From Burkholderia oklahomensis C6786 (GTDB taxonomy: Bacteria > Pseudomonadota > Gammaproteobacteria > Burkholderiales > Burkholderiaceae): 64,000 bases of DNA. The position numbers were made by a program, and so were the translations under genes. Positions within the stretch are counted from its first letter, which is position 1, and each line of letters opens with the position of its first letter. The DNA lies in the NCBI RefSeq assembly GCF_000959365.1, contig NZ_CP009556.1, positions 868,001 through 932,000 on the forward strand, read 5' to 3'. Under the pieces are notes generated by a model, which worked only from the letters and a program-made list of their open reading frames with translations, made no database searches and had not been told where the DNA came from. Below, piece after piece: positions 27,860-36,497 of this stretch.

Positions 27860-28559
27860 GCCGTTTTCTTCTACGAGATCGGGGCGACGGAGAAACTACG
27901 CGCTGCCAAGCTGGCATGCGCAGTCAATGTGGCGGGTCGATTCGTGCGAAACGCGAAAGCCGATTCTTTGCCGAATAAGCGAGACAAAACTTTTTTTGAT
28001 ATTAGCTAAAAATGTTTGACACGAGGATTTCAGCGATATAAGTTTTGCGCAAGCTTATGGAAAGAAACGAGACCGAGCAGCGCAGGCGCCGCATCGCCGA
28101 CATGACGGCGATCCTTGCCTGCCGGGCCGACGCCGGCAGGTTTGACCGTCCGACGCACCTGCGTCGCTCGAGATCTCGTGTCGACATTTTGAAATAGGAA
28201 TGTAATCCGAGTTTGCTGTCGTCGAACGGCGCGGCAATTGCTTGATGCGGGCCTGACGAGTCGCAAAGACGTATCGATAAATACAAACGCGGCAAATAGA
28301 ACCTGAGAGGGTGGGGCAGACGGAACGGGTCACCGTTTCGCCCAGTTCCCATGGCGCAGATCTGACGGAAGACGAATCGTTCGGCCCGCGCGGCCGGACG
28401 ATTCGATCGGCCGCGAACGGTTTGTCGGCAACACGTCGTTCAGTCGAGCCCAGTCGTTTGCATTGGCGCGGCGTGTCCTTTCTTGCCGGCAGCGTAGCGA
28501 AGCAAGCAGCTACAACACAACCTCGTCGACTCATTCCGTTCAATTTCGTTTGGGGGAGT

Positions 28560-30068
28560 ATGGGAATGTCAAAATTAATTCGCACTGCTTCATTTAAGGC
28601 GACCGTCGTCTATGCCGCGCTGGCCGGTCTCGCTTCGATCGCACAAGCGGAAACCGCAGCCACGCCGCTCGTTCCCGGGCCGGCCGATGCGGTCAATCAG
28701 TTGATCGTCAAGTTGCGCGCCGCGAAGACGTCGACCGATTCGTCGGCCGCGAAAGCCGAGCACGCCGACGTCCAGGCCGTCATCGATCGCGTGCTCGCCG
28801 CGCGCAAGGCGCGTGCGGCAGGGCGCGCGTTCGGCGCGGCGGCCGCATCCGCGCCGGGCAACCCGGCCGATCCTGCAGCGGGCCTTCGCGTCAAGCGCGA
28901 CATGTCGGGCGGAGCGACCGTGCTGTCGCTGCAGCGTCACGTGTCGCTTGCCGAAGCGGAAGCGCTCGCGCGCGACTTCGCGGCGGACGGCGCGATCGAG
29001 TATGCGGAGCCGGATGCGCGGATGCATCCGTTCCTCGTGCCGAACGACACGCGCTATTCCGAGCAGTGGGGCTACTTCAACCCGAAGGGCGGCGCGAATC
29101 TGCCGAAGGCATGGGATCGCACGACCGGCTCCGCGGGCGTCGTCGTCGGCGTCATCGACACCGGCTATCGCCCGCATGCGGATCTCGCCGCGAATCTGGT
29201 GCCCGGCTACGACTTCATCTCGGACCCGGCGATCGCGAACGACGGCGACGGCCGCGACAGCGACGCGTCGGACCCCGGCGACTGGGTGACCGCGCAGGAA
29301 GACGGCGATCCGAGCGGCCCGTTCTACGGCTGCGGCGCGAGCAACAGCTCGTGGCACGGCACGCACGTCGCGGGCACGATCGGCGCGCTGACGAACAACG
29401 GCTTCGGCGTCGCGGGCATCTCGTGGGTCGGCAAGGTGCTGCCGGTGCGCGTGCTCGGCAAGTGCGGCGGGATGCTGAGCGACATCGCCGACGGCATGCG
29501 CTGGGCCGCGGGCCTGTCGGTGCCGGGCGCGCCGTCGAATCCGAATCCGGCGAAGGTGCTGAACCTGAGCCTCGGCGGATACGGACGCACGTGCAGCACG
29601 ACGTATCAGAACGCGATCAACGAGATCACGTCGCGCGGCGCGAACGTCGTCGTCGCCGCGGGCAACAACGGCGGTTCGGTATCGACGACGCAGCCGGCGA
29701 ATTGCCAAGGCGTGATCGCGGTCGGCGCGATCGACAGCAACGGCGTTCGCGCGAGCTTCAGCAACTACGGCGCGGCCGTGAAGATCTCCGCGCCGGGCGT
29801 CGGCATCCTGTCGACGCTCAATGCCGGCAAGACATCGCCGGGCGCGGACAGCTTCGCGAGCTACAGCGGCACCAGCATGGCGACGCCGCACGTCGCGGGC
29901 ACCGTCGCGCTGATGCTCGCGGTCAATCCGGCGCTGTCGCCGTCCCAAGTCGTGCAGCGGCTGCAGTCGAGCGCGCGTCCGTTCTCGAGCGGATCGAACT
30001 GTTCGACGAGCATCTGCGGCGCGGGGCTGCTCGACGCCGGCAACGCGGTCAACGCCGCTGCGCAGTGA
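28560..30068 (+). CDS. mprA: Secreted subtilisin-like serine protease (MprA-like)
   Basis: This 502-residue preproenzyme starts at ATG 28560 after a GGGGGAG site; ATG 28566 is an alternative. The signal peptide ends near IAQAE (about residue 31) and a propeptide runs to about 140. The S8 catalytic triad is complete: D200 in VIDTGYRPH, H266 in HGTHVAG, S449 in GTSMATPHVAG, with oxyanion Asn in AAGNNGG. Several cysteines (CGCGASN..., KCGG, TCST, NCQG) suggest disulphides. Size, family and the neighbouring irlRS-like and oxa genes match the extracellular serine protease MprA of B. pseudomallei. Confidence 0.82.
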   Translation: MGMSKLIRTASFKATVVYAALAGLASIAQAETAATPLVPGPADAVNQLIVKLRAAKTSTDSSAAKAEHADVQAVIDRVLAARKARAAGRAFGAAAASAPGNPADPAAGLRVKRDMSGGATVLSLQRHVSLAEAEALARDFAADGAIEYAEPDARMHPFLVPNDTRYSEQWGYFNPKGGANLPKAWDRTTGSAGVVVGVIDTGYRPHADLAANLVPGYDFISDPAIANDGDGRDSDASDPGDWVTAQEDGDPSGPFYGCGASNSSWHGTHVAGTIGALTNNGFGVAGISWVGKVLPVRVLGKCGGMLSDIADGMRWAAGLSVPGAPSNPNPAKVLNLSLGGYGRTCSTTYQNAINEITSRGANVVVAAGNNGGSVSTTQPANCQGVIAVGAIDSNGVRASFSNYGAAVKISAPGVGILSTLNAGKTSPGADSFASYSGTSMATPHVAGTVALMLAVNPALSPSQVVQRLQSSARPFSSGSNCSTSICGAGLLDAGNAVNAAAQ

Positions 30069-30373
30069 GCGAACGCGGGCGTTGCAGCGAGGAAGCTTCG
30101 CGTTCGCATCGCCGATGCCCGTCTTGCGGGATGCGGGCCTTGGCGCAGCGAGCCGGTGCGCGGCTCCCTCTGTCACGCAACGCCCGCATCGTGGCGCTGC
30201 CGGCCGGTCGTGCCGCGCCGGCAGCGCCGAAGCATCGCGTCGTGAACACGCCCGGCATCGCCCGGATGCCGACGTGCTCGCGGTGCCGCCGGCAGCGTCC
30301 GCCGGCATGTTCAACACGACGCCATCCCGCACGGGATGACCGTTTCCCGACGATCATCTAAATAAGGACAACA
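30069..30373. other. Gap after the subtilase
   Basis: These 305 bp hold no gene. GCGAACGCG and CGCGTTCGC (30069-30107) could pair across a long loop just after the stop but form a poor terminator. AATAAGGA precedes the next ATG. Confidence 0.4.
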
Positions 30374-32305
30374 ATGAGATTTCATCGAACCGAACCGCGT
30401 CGCGCATGGATTGCCGCGCTCGTTGCCGCCACGACGCTCGCCGCGTGCGGCGGCGACGACGGCGCAGGCGTTCCGGGCGCGTCCGCGCTTGCTCAGGTCC
30501 AGCAGGAGGAGGCCGCGGCGGCGGCCGGCGCGCCGCAGATCGCCGCGCGCTTCTCGCCGTCCGGCGTGCCGTATGCCGATCTGTCGAGCGGCGGCCGCTA
30601 TCGGCCCGTGATCGAGAACGGCCAGGTGCAGCCGTCGCTGTCGGGCGGCACGATTGCCGAAGAGGCATGGGTCGAGACGCCCGTCGATTCCGACGGCGAT
30701 GGCGTGAAGGACCGGATTCACGTGCGCATCGTGCGTCCGACCGAAACCGCGTCGGGAGCGCGTACGCCCGTCATCGTGCTCGCGAGTCCGTATTACAACG
30801 GTCTCGCCGACAGCCCGAACCATAACGTCGACGTCGAGCTCGACGGCACGCCGCATCCGGCTGCTTCGGTCTCCGCACGAATCATGGCCGCCGCGCCGCA
30901 GACGCGGATCTGGCAGCAGGTCGAGGCGGCCGCCGCGGGACGCTCGTGGATCGAAGGCTATTTCGTGCCGCGCGGCTTCACGGTCGTGTATGCGGACTCG
31001 CTCGGCACGGCCGGTTCGGACGGCTGCCCGACGATCCTGACGCGCGATGAATCGGTGGCGATGGCATCGGTGATCCGCTGGCTCGGACGCGGCGCGGCCG
31101 CGAAGGATGCGAACGGCAAGCCTATCGTCGCGAGCTGGTCGACGGGCCACGTCGGCATGTATGGCGTGTCGTACGACGGCACGCTGCCGAAGATGGTCGC
31201 GAGCCTGCGCACGCGCGGGCTCGATGCGATCGTGCCCGTCGCCGGGCTGTCGAACATGTACGGCTACTACCGATCGGGCGGGCTCGTGCGCGCGCCCGAC
31301 GGCTATCAGGGCGAGGATGTCGACGTCTACATCAAGGCGCTGCTGACGAATCCGCATCCGGAGCGCTGCACGCACCTGATCGACGAGGCGCTGCAGAAAG
31401 AGGATCGCAAGACGGGCGACTATTCGGCGTTCTGGGCGGCGCGCGAGATTCCGGCTGCGTTCGCGGTCGCGCCCGCGCTCGTTGCGCAAGGGCTCACCGA
31501 CGACAATGTCAGAACCGATCAGTCGACGTCGTGGTATCTCGCGATGCGGCGCCAGGGCGTGCCGGCGCAATTGTGGCTGCACCGCGCGCGCCACACCGAT
31601 CCGACCCGCGTGCCCGCGATGGCCGACGCGTGGACCGCGCAGGTGAATCGCTGGTTCACGCGCTATCTGCTCGGTTACGACAACGGCGTCGAGCGCAGTC
31701 CGGGCGCGGTGATCGAGCAGGCGGACGGCACGCTGCTGAAGGAAGCGAGCTGGCCCGCACGCGGCGCGGCGGCCGTCACGTATTTCGCGGGCGGCGACGG
31801 CGCGAGCACCGGCACGCTGCTGCGCGAGCCGACGGGCGGCCCGCTCGTGAAGTTCACCGACGATGCGCGGATCACTGCGCTCACGCTGGCGAACGCGAGC
31901 ACGGGCGAGCATCGCGGCCGCTTCGAAACGGCGCCGGTCGCGAGCGCGACGCGGATCTCGGGCAGCGTGACCGCGCGCGTTCGCCTGACGTTCTCGGCGA
32001 CCGCGAACGTGACCGCGCTGTTGGTCGATCGCGCGCCGGACGGTAGCGCGACGATCGTCACCCGCGCATGGACCGATCCGCGCAACCGCCTGTCGAGCTG
32101 GTTTTCGGAGCCGGTGCTGGCCGGCATGCCGTACGATTTGCGCCTGACGTTCATGCCGCGCGACTACAGGCTCGAAGCGGGGCATCGGCTCGGGCTCGTC
32201 GTGCTGTCGAGCGACAACGAGGCGACGCTGCGGCCGACGCCGGGCACCGGGCTGATGCTCGATCCTGCCGGAACGTCGGTGACGGTGCCGCAGCTTCCGG
32301 CTTGA
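30374..32305 (+). CDS. CocE/NonD (S15 family) X-Pro dipeptidyl-peptidase-like lipoprotein hydrolase
   Basis: This 643-residue lipoprotein has lipobox TLAAC at about residue 26. An alpha/beta-hydrolase domain (about 90-400) carries the S15-type nucleophile motif GVSYDG, a likely acid in VAQGLTDDNVRTDQS, and the catalytic His in HRARHTDP. A C-terminal jelly-roll XPD_C-type domain follows, with RDYRLEAGHRLGLVVLSSDN. Family members cleave X-Pro dipeptides or esters; the substrate is unknown here. It is transcribed alone, with a strong hairpin beyond its stop. Confidence 0.85.
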   Translation: MRFHRTEPRRAWIAALVAATTLAACGGDDGAGVPGASALAQVQQEEAAAAAGAPQIAARFSPSGVPYADLSSGGRYRPVIENGQVQPSLSGGTIAEEAWVETPVDSDGDGVKDRIHVRIVRPTETASGARTPVIVLASPYYNGLADSPNHNVDVELDGTPHPAASVSARIMAAAPQTRIWQQVEAAAAGRSWIEGYFVPRGFTVVYADSLGTAGSDGCPTILTRDESVAMASVIRWLGRGAAAKDANGKPIVASWSTGHVGMYGVSYDGTLPKMVASLRTRGLDAIVPVAGLSNMYGYYRSGGLVRAPDGYQGEDVDVYIKALLTNPHPERCTHLIDEALQKEDRKTGDYSAFWAAREIPAAFAVAPALVAQGLTDDNVRTDQSTSWYLAMRRQGVPAQLWLHRARHTDPTRVPAMADAWTAQVNRWFTRYLLGYDNGVERSPGAVIEQADGTLLKEASWPARGAAAVTYFAGGDGASTGTLLREPTGGPLVKFTDDARITALTLANASTGEHRGRFETAPVASATRISGSVTARVRLTFSATANVTALLVDRAPDGSATIVTRAWTDPRNRLSSWFSEPVLAGMPYDLRLTFMPRDYRLEAGHRLGLVVLSSDNEATLRPTPGTGLMLDPAGTSVTVPQLPA

Positions 32306-32356
32306 CGGGAAGCGTATGGCGGCAAGCGGCGCGCGATGCGCGTGCTGCTTGAACGA

Positions 32357-32391
32357 GACTTCGCCGCGAGCGTTACGCTCGCGGCGAAGTC
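32357..32391. terminator. Strong bidirectional hairpin between convergent genes
   Basis: Perfect 16-bp arms starting GACTTCGCCGCGAGCG with a TTA loop lie between the lipoprotein stop (32305) and the end of the convergent uracil-DNA-glycosylase gene (32442). There is no T-run on either side, so intrinsic termination may be incomplete. Confidence 0.6.
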
Positions 32392-32441
32392 GTTCGGGGA
32401 ACTGTTTCGGAACGCGAACGAAGTCGAATGCTTGCGGGCGG

Positions 32442-33116
32442 TCAGCGTTTCGTCTGCCGATGTCCTTCGGGCGAAGGCAGCAGTCCGGCCACTTTGCCGC
32501 GCAGCGCGGGCAGCACGTCGGCGTCGAACCACGGATGCCGCTTGAGCCAGCCCTGATTGCGCGGCGACGGATGCGGCAGCGGAATGAACTCGGGCGCGTA
32601 CTCGGCCCACGCGCGCACTGTTTCGGTAACCGAAGGTTTGCGGCGCGCGCCGAGGAAGCGTCGCTGCGCATATTGCCCGATCAGCAGCGTCAACCGGATA
32701 TCGGGCAGTTCGCTCAGCAATCTGTCGAGCCAAAGCGGCGCGCATTCCGGACGCGGCGGGTTGTCGCCGCTCGCGCCGCGCCCCGGGTAGCAGAAACCCA
32801 TCGGGACGATCGCGAACAGTGATTCGTCGTAGAACGTCGCATCGTCGACGTTCAGCCACTCTCTCAATCGCTTGCCGCTCGCGTCGTCCCATGGAATGCC
32901 GGACGCATGGACGCGCGCGCCGGGCGCCTGTCCGACGATCAGGATGCGTGCGTGCGGATGCGCGCGCACGACCGGCCGCGGCCCGCACGGCAGGTGCGGC
33001 GCGCAGACGGTGCATGCGCGAATCTCGCGAAGGAGGGCGTCGAGGGAGGCGCGTCGCGTCGGCGTCGTGCGCGCGGCCGCGCGGATCGGCGGCGAGTCGT
33101 TTCGTTTCGATGACAT
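32442..33116 (-). CDS. Uracil-DNA glycosylase family protein
   Basis: This 224-residue cytoplasmic protein has the superfamily motif A ILIVGQAPGARVHASGIPW and a C-terminal motif LPHPSPRNQGW (HPSPRN). Two cysteines in CTVCAPHLPCGPRP near the N-terminus resemble the Fe-S or zinc start of family 4-type enzymes. It probably removes uracil or another deaminated base during repair. It is monocistronic and convergent with the S15 lipoprotein gene. Confidence 0.85.
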   Translation of the reverse strand: MSSKRNDSPPIRAAARTTPTRRASLDALLREIRACTVCAPHLPCGPRPVVRAHPHARILIVGQAPGARVHASGIPWDDASGKRLREWLNVDDATFYDESLFAIVPMGFCYPGRGASGDNPPRPECAPLWLDRLLSELPDIRLTLLIGQYAQRRFLGARRKPSVTETVRAWAEYAPEFIPLPHPSPRNQGWLKRHPWFDADVLPALRGKVAGLLPSPEGHRQTKR

Positions 33117-33413
33117 TGCTCGTCATTATGCCGCCGTTTCGCCGCATGCGTTCCGTCCCGTTTCAAACGTTTGAAGCGCACGCACGCGGGCGCGGACGCT
33201 CGCAAACCCGATGCACATCGGCGCGCGAAACTGATAGGGTGACGTGCGGATCCGTCGCGACGCCGCGCCGCGCACGGCGCACGGATTCGACGAGCTCACG
33301 CAGATTCGCGTCGACGCCGCGCCGTCTTCACGAGACGGACGCGCGACACACGCGGGTCCACAACGCATCGGAAGCGGTTGCGCGGCAACCGCCGGCAACG
33401 AAAGGAATCCGCT
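33117..33413. other. Divergent gap between glycosylase and aldolase genes
   Basis: These 297 bp separate divergent genes and must hold both promoters, but no clear elements are visible. CGAAAGGA lies just before the aldolase ATG. Confidence 0.4.
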
Positions 33414-34166
33414 ATGAGCACCGCATCCGCCGCCAACTTCGAGCCGGCCGAATGGAAGCTCCGCTGCGATCTGGCGGCCTGCTATCGCCTCATCGCGATG
33501 CACGGCTGGGACGACCTGATCTTCACGCATATCTCGGCGCGCCTGCCCGGCTCCGATCACCATTTCCTGATCAACCCGTACGGGATGATGTTCGAGGAGA
33601 TCACCGCGTCGTCGCTCGTGAAGGTCGATCAGGCGGGCAACAAGGTCGACGATTCGCCGTATCCGGTGAATCGCGCGGGCTTCGTGATTCACAGCGCGGT
33701 GCACGCCGCGCGCGAAGACGTGCAATGCGTGCTGCACACGCATACGCGCGCGGGCGTGGCCGTCAGCGCGCAGCGCGGCGGCGTGCTGCCGCTGTCGCAG
33801 CAATCGACGTTCGTGCTGAATTCGCTTGCGTATCACGATTACGAAGGCGTCGCGTTGAAGGACGAAGAAAAGTCGCGCCTGCAGGCCGATCTCGGGCGTG
33901 CGATGTTCCTGATGCTGCGCAATCACGGATTGCTGACGGTCGGCCCATCGATTGCGGATGCGTTTCTCGCGATGTATCTGTTCGAGACGACGTGCCAGAT
34001 CCAGATTGCCGCCCAACACGGCGGAGAACTGATCGAGGTGCCGCCCGAGATCGTCGCGACGAGTGCCGAAGCGGCGTCCGTGCAGACGGGCGGCCTGGGC
34101 GGCGCGTTCGTGTGGCCCGCGCTGATCCGCAAGCTCGAGCGGCGTGACGACAGCTACAAGACCTGA
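33414..34166 (+). CDS. Class II aldolase/adducin family protein
   Basis: This 250-residue cytoplasmic protein has the class II aldolase/adducin fold. Metal-binding histidines are seen in THISARLPG, CVLHTHTRAGVAVS (HTH) and a late RNHGLLTVG. The acid in AAREDVQCV is consistent with this. Family members are zinc-dependent aldolases such as fuculose-phosphate aldolase, but related proteins have other roles, and no sugar-phosphate pathway genes are adjacent. Start at ATG 33414 with AAGGA upstream gives a normal N-terminus. Confidence 0.85.
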   Translation: MSTASAANFEPAEWKLRCDLAACYRLIAMHGWDDLIFTHISARLPGSDHHFLINPYGMMFEEITASSLVKVDQAGNKVDDSPYPVNRAGFVIHSAVHAAREDVQCVLHTHTRAGVAVSAQRGGVLPLSQQSTFVLNSLAYHDYEGVALKDEEKSRLQADLGRAMFLMLRNHGLLTVGPSIADAFLAMYLFETTCQIQIAAQHGGELIEVPPEIVATSAEAASVQTGGLGGAFVWPALIRKLERRDDSYKT

Positions 34167-34253
34167 AGGCGAGCGAACGCGAAACGATTGCAGTGGCGTG
34201 CGCAGATTCGATCGGGCCGCGTCGCGCACGAATGCGAATTCGAAGACAAAGGA

Positions 34254-34276
34254 GCGGCGCGCTTTGCGCGCGCCGC
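34254..34276. terminator. GC hairpin between convergent aldolase and ferritin-like genes
   Basis: GCGGCGCGC and GCGCGCCGC form 9-bp arms around a TTTGC loop, between the aldolase stop (34166) and the last gene of the large minus-strand operon (34303). It lacks a T-run, so it is a tentative bidirectional terminator. Confidence 0.5.
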
Positions 34277-34302
34277 CCAACGCCGGTCGTCGTGCCGACT
34301 GC

Positions 34303-35457
34303 TCACGACGCCTGCTTGCCATTCACGTTGACGAACCTTGGACCATAGAACACCGGCTTCGACAGCTCGGTATAAGTGTGCAAGTAGCCGATCTCGTCCG
34401 GATACAGCTCGGCAAGCTGCGCGACGGCGGCGGCCGGCACCGGGTGACGCATGATGTTGAAGCACGACAGCACGCGCAGATCGACCATCCCGTGCACGGC
34501 CGCGCCAAGCGTTTTCCAGGACCCGGACGACAGGCCGTTCCACACGGCATCGAGCGTCGACAGAATCGTCGAGAAGCCAGTGTCGAACGCGTTCAGGTCG
34601 TTCTCGACTGCAGTACGGTCCGGATCGAGCGCGAGGATTTTCGCGTAGCCGTCGCGCGGCACGGCGAGCGTGTTGATCACGACGGGCGCTGCGATCGCGG
34701 GGCCGCCGAAGAAGAGCGGCTCGTTCTTCGGATTGAAGTCGACGGGCGGCGACGGGGCCTGATAGCGCGCGCCATAGTAGAGCTCGGCAAAGCGCGCATA
34801 GTGCGATTCTTCGTCTTCGAACGGATCGCCGGCGAATACGTCGCCGCGGCCCGAACCTTCGCCCTGCTGAAGGATTTCGTCGATACCCGCGTGGAACGAT
34901 TCGACGGGATCGACGCCCGGCGTGTACGTGACCGTCGTGAAGCCGATGTCGTCGCCGACCTGGTTCGCCGGGCCGCCCGTCTGCACCGCCGCGCGCACCG
35001 CGTCCGCGTTGCGCTCGACTGCATCGCGAATGCTCGCGTAGAACGCGGCGATCGTCGGATGGCTTTCGTCGCGAACCAATTGGCGTAGCAGGAACGTGGG
35101 CGTTTCGATGCGCAGGAAGTTCTTCAACTGCGGCTTCGAGTAACGCGCAAGGCCGACGCGCAGGTCCGGCTCCGCGCCGCCCGGCAGTCCCGTCGTCGGA
35201 TATGCGACCTGGATGGTCTTGAATTGCGGCGATCCGCCGAGCGCCGCGAGCAGATTCGCGGCAATCGCCATGTGCACCATCTCTTCCATCGCGATGCTGC
35301 GGATCGCGTTGTACACGGTGTAGTTCTGCACTTCCAACGAAAACATCGCGGACAGATACAGCGGCAGCGTCGAGTATTCGAGCTCGATCGCGGTTTGCAG
35401 TGCGCGCTTGATCCACGCGAGGTCGCGCGCGGCGGGCGGTACGGTGTTCGGGTTCAT
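34303..35457 (-). CDS. VioB-type ferritin-like domain protein
   Basis: This 384-residue protein opens with a ferritin-like helical domain carrying di-iron-type motifs: LQTAIELEYSTLPLYLSAM and IAMEEMVHMAIAANLLAALGG. This is the family (PF12902) that includes the N-terminal part of VioB, RebD and StaD-type iminopyruvate dimer synthases. A second EDEESHYARFAELYYG helix may supply further ligands. Residues beyond about 300 have no obvious match. There is no signal peptide. It is the last gene of a seven-gene operon, 18 bp after the beta-propeller-like gene. Chemistry on a small molecule is possible, but the other genes are not violacein-type. Confidence 0.75.
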   Translation of the reverse strand: MNPNTVPPAARDLAWIKRALQTAIELEYSTLPLYLSAMFSLEVQNYTVYNAIRSIAMEEMVHMAIAANLLAALGGSPQFKTIQVAYPTTGLPGGAEPDLRVGLARYSKPQLKNFLRIETPTFLLRQLVRDESHPTIAAFYASIRDAVERNADAVRAAVQTGGPANQVGDDIGFTTVTYTPGVDPVESFHAGIDEILQQGEGSGRGDVFAGDPFEDEESHYARFAELYYGARYQAPSPPVDFNPKNEPLFFGGPAIAAPVVINTLAVPRDGYAKILALDPDRTAVENDLNAFDTGFSTILSTLDAVWNGLSSGSWKTLGAAVHGMVDLRVLSCFNIMRHPVPAAAVAQLAELYPDEIGYLHTYTELSKPVFYGPRFVNVNGKQAS

Positions 35458-35475
35458 CGCATGTCCCTCGATCGT

Positions 35476-36414
35476 TCAACCTTGATAGAACAGCGCATAC
35501 GACGCGTCGCCGACGCGATACGGCACGACGTGCGACGCGCCCTCGACCGTCGTCGCAGCGCCGATGCGCGTCCAGCCGAGGCAGTCCGCATGGATCCGGT
35601 AGACGGCCGTCGCGCCGTCGCCAGCGATATACGTGACGAGAGTCGGCGCACCATGCGCCCACGGCACGCATGCCGCGTTCGTGATCTTCAGCGCGTCGGG
35701 GAGCTGGTTCTGCAGATAGCTGCCGACCTCGACGGTGCCCAACGCCGGATTGTCCTGGATGTGGTCGATGTTGACGTTGAGCTTCGCCGTGTTGATCTTG
35801 AAGAAGAAGTTCGCGCCGCCGAGCTGGAAGAACGAGAACTGCGTCCAGCCTTTCGCCCACTCGTGATACCAGACGTTCAGCGCGAGCAGCGGCGGCGCGC
35901 CGCCCGCCGAAGCGGGCGTCACGGCGACGCTGAAGTTCGCGACGCGCCCCGTGTCGAAGTCGTAGCCGAGGATGTACTGCTGGCCGAGCGAAGTGAACGG
36001 CACGACGGTCGTGAAGCCGCGCGTCGGCGTGTTGCGCGGCAGTGCGAACCTGTATGGCGGCGACGCGGTCAGATCGGCGCTGATTGCGAAGAAGCCGAAC
36101 GTGCCGTCGTCCGCGCGATACGTGAGCAGATACGGCACGTTGCCGAGCACGAACGATGCGACGCTGTCCCACGGTCCGCCCGCGAGATCGATCTTCGAAT
36201 CGACGGGGCCGATCCATGGCGCGCCGTCGCCGAGCGCATAGACGTCAGTTTTCTGCGTGGCCCTGTTGTAGGCGATCAGATCGAGCTTGCCTGCGCGCGG
36301 CAGCGCGACGAAGCTGGAGTAGCCGCCCGCGAGTGGGCCGTCGCCGTCCCAGATGCACTCCAGCGCAATCCTTTCGGATCCCGAATCAGGGCGAATCGAG
36401 TAGATGCTGCTCAT
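35476..36414 (-). CDS. Beta-propeller or lectin-like protein of the DNase II operon, unknown function
   Basis: This 312-residue protein has at least five diverged blade-like repeats rich in aromatic and Gly-Asp turns (for example SFVALPRAGKLDLIAYNR, PYLLTYRADDGTFGFFAI, TLVTYIAGDGATAVYRI). These resemble six-bladed propellers or fungal-type lectins. There is no signal peptide and no catalytic motif. A carbohydrate- or protein-binding role is plausible. It lies between the phosphoesterase and the ferritin-like gene in the operon. Confidence 0.6.
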   Translation of the reverse strand: MSSIYSIRPDSGSERIALECIWDGDGPLAGGYSSFVALPRAGKLDLIAYNRATQKTDVYALGDGAPWIGPVDSKIDLAGGPWDSVASFVLGNVPYLLTYRADDGTFGFFAISADLTASPPYRFALPRNTPTRGFTTVVPFTSLGQQYILGYDFDTGRVANFSVAVTPASAGGAPPLLALNVWYHEWAKGWTQFSFFQLGGANFFFKINTAKLNVNIDHIQDNPALGTVEVGSYLQNQLPDALKITNAACVPWAHGAPTLVTYIAGDGATAVYRIHADCLGWTRIGAATTVEGASHVVPYRVGDASYALFYQG

Positions 36415-36497
36415 GTGCGCTCCTTTGCGATCGAACGGTTGAATGGTTGAACGAATGGGCGATAGGACGAGAACGTCAGTCGCGCGTCATCGGCAAC

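Larger units (their letters stand above)
26937..28559. other. Long intergenic region between the two-component pair and the subtilase
   Basis: About 1.6 kb without a convincing gene, unusually AT-rich in places. It contains TGACA-AAAA-TGTCA at 27255-27268 (with another TGTCA at 27243), TTGACA/TATAAG promoter-like elements at 28016-28042 and an internal repeat pair. A 46-codon frame at 28057-28197 lacks a ribosome-binding site and is not called. The region may hold regulatory RNA or the remains of deleted genes. Confidence 0.45.

Noticed and set aside
28057..28197. 46-codon frame after TTGACA/TATAAG elements
   Set aside because: No ribosome-binding site, spacer of only 15 bp between promoter elements, and an Arg-rich sequence without recognisable features.
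30069..30107. Terminator after mprA
   Set aside because: The 9-bp arms are separated by about 21 bp and there is no T-run.
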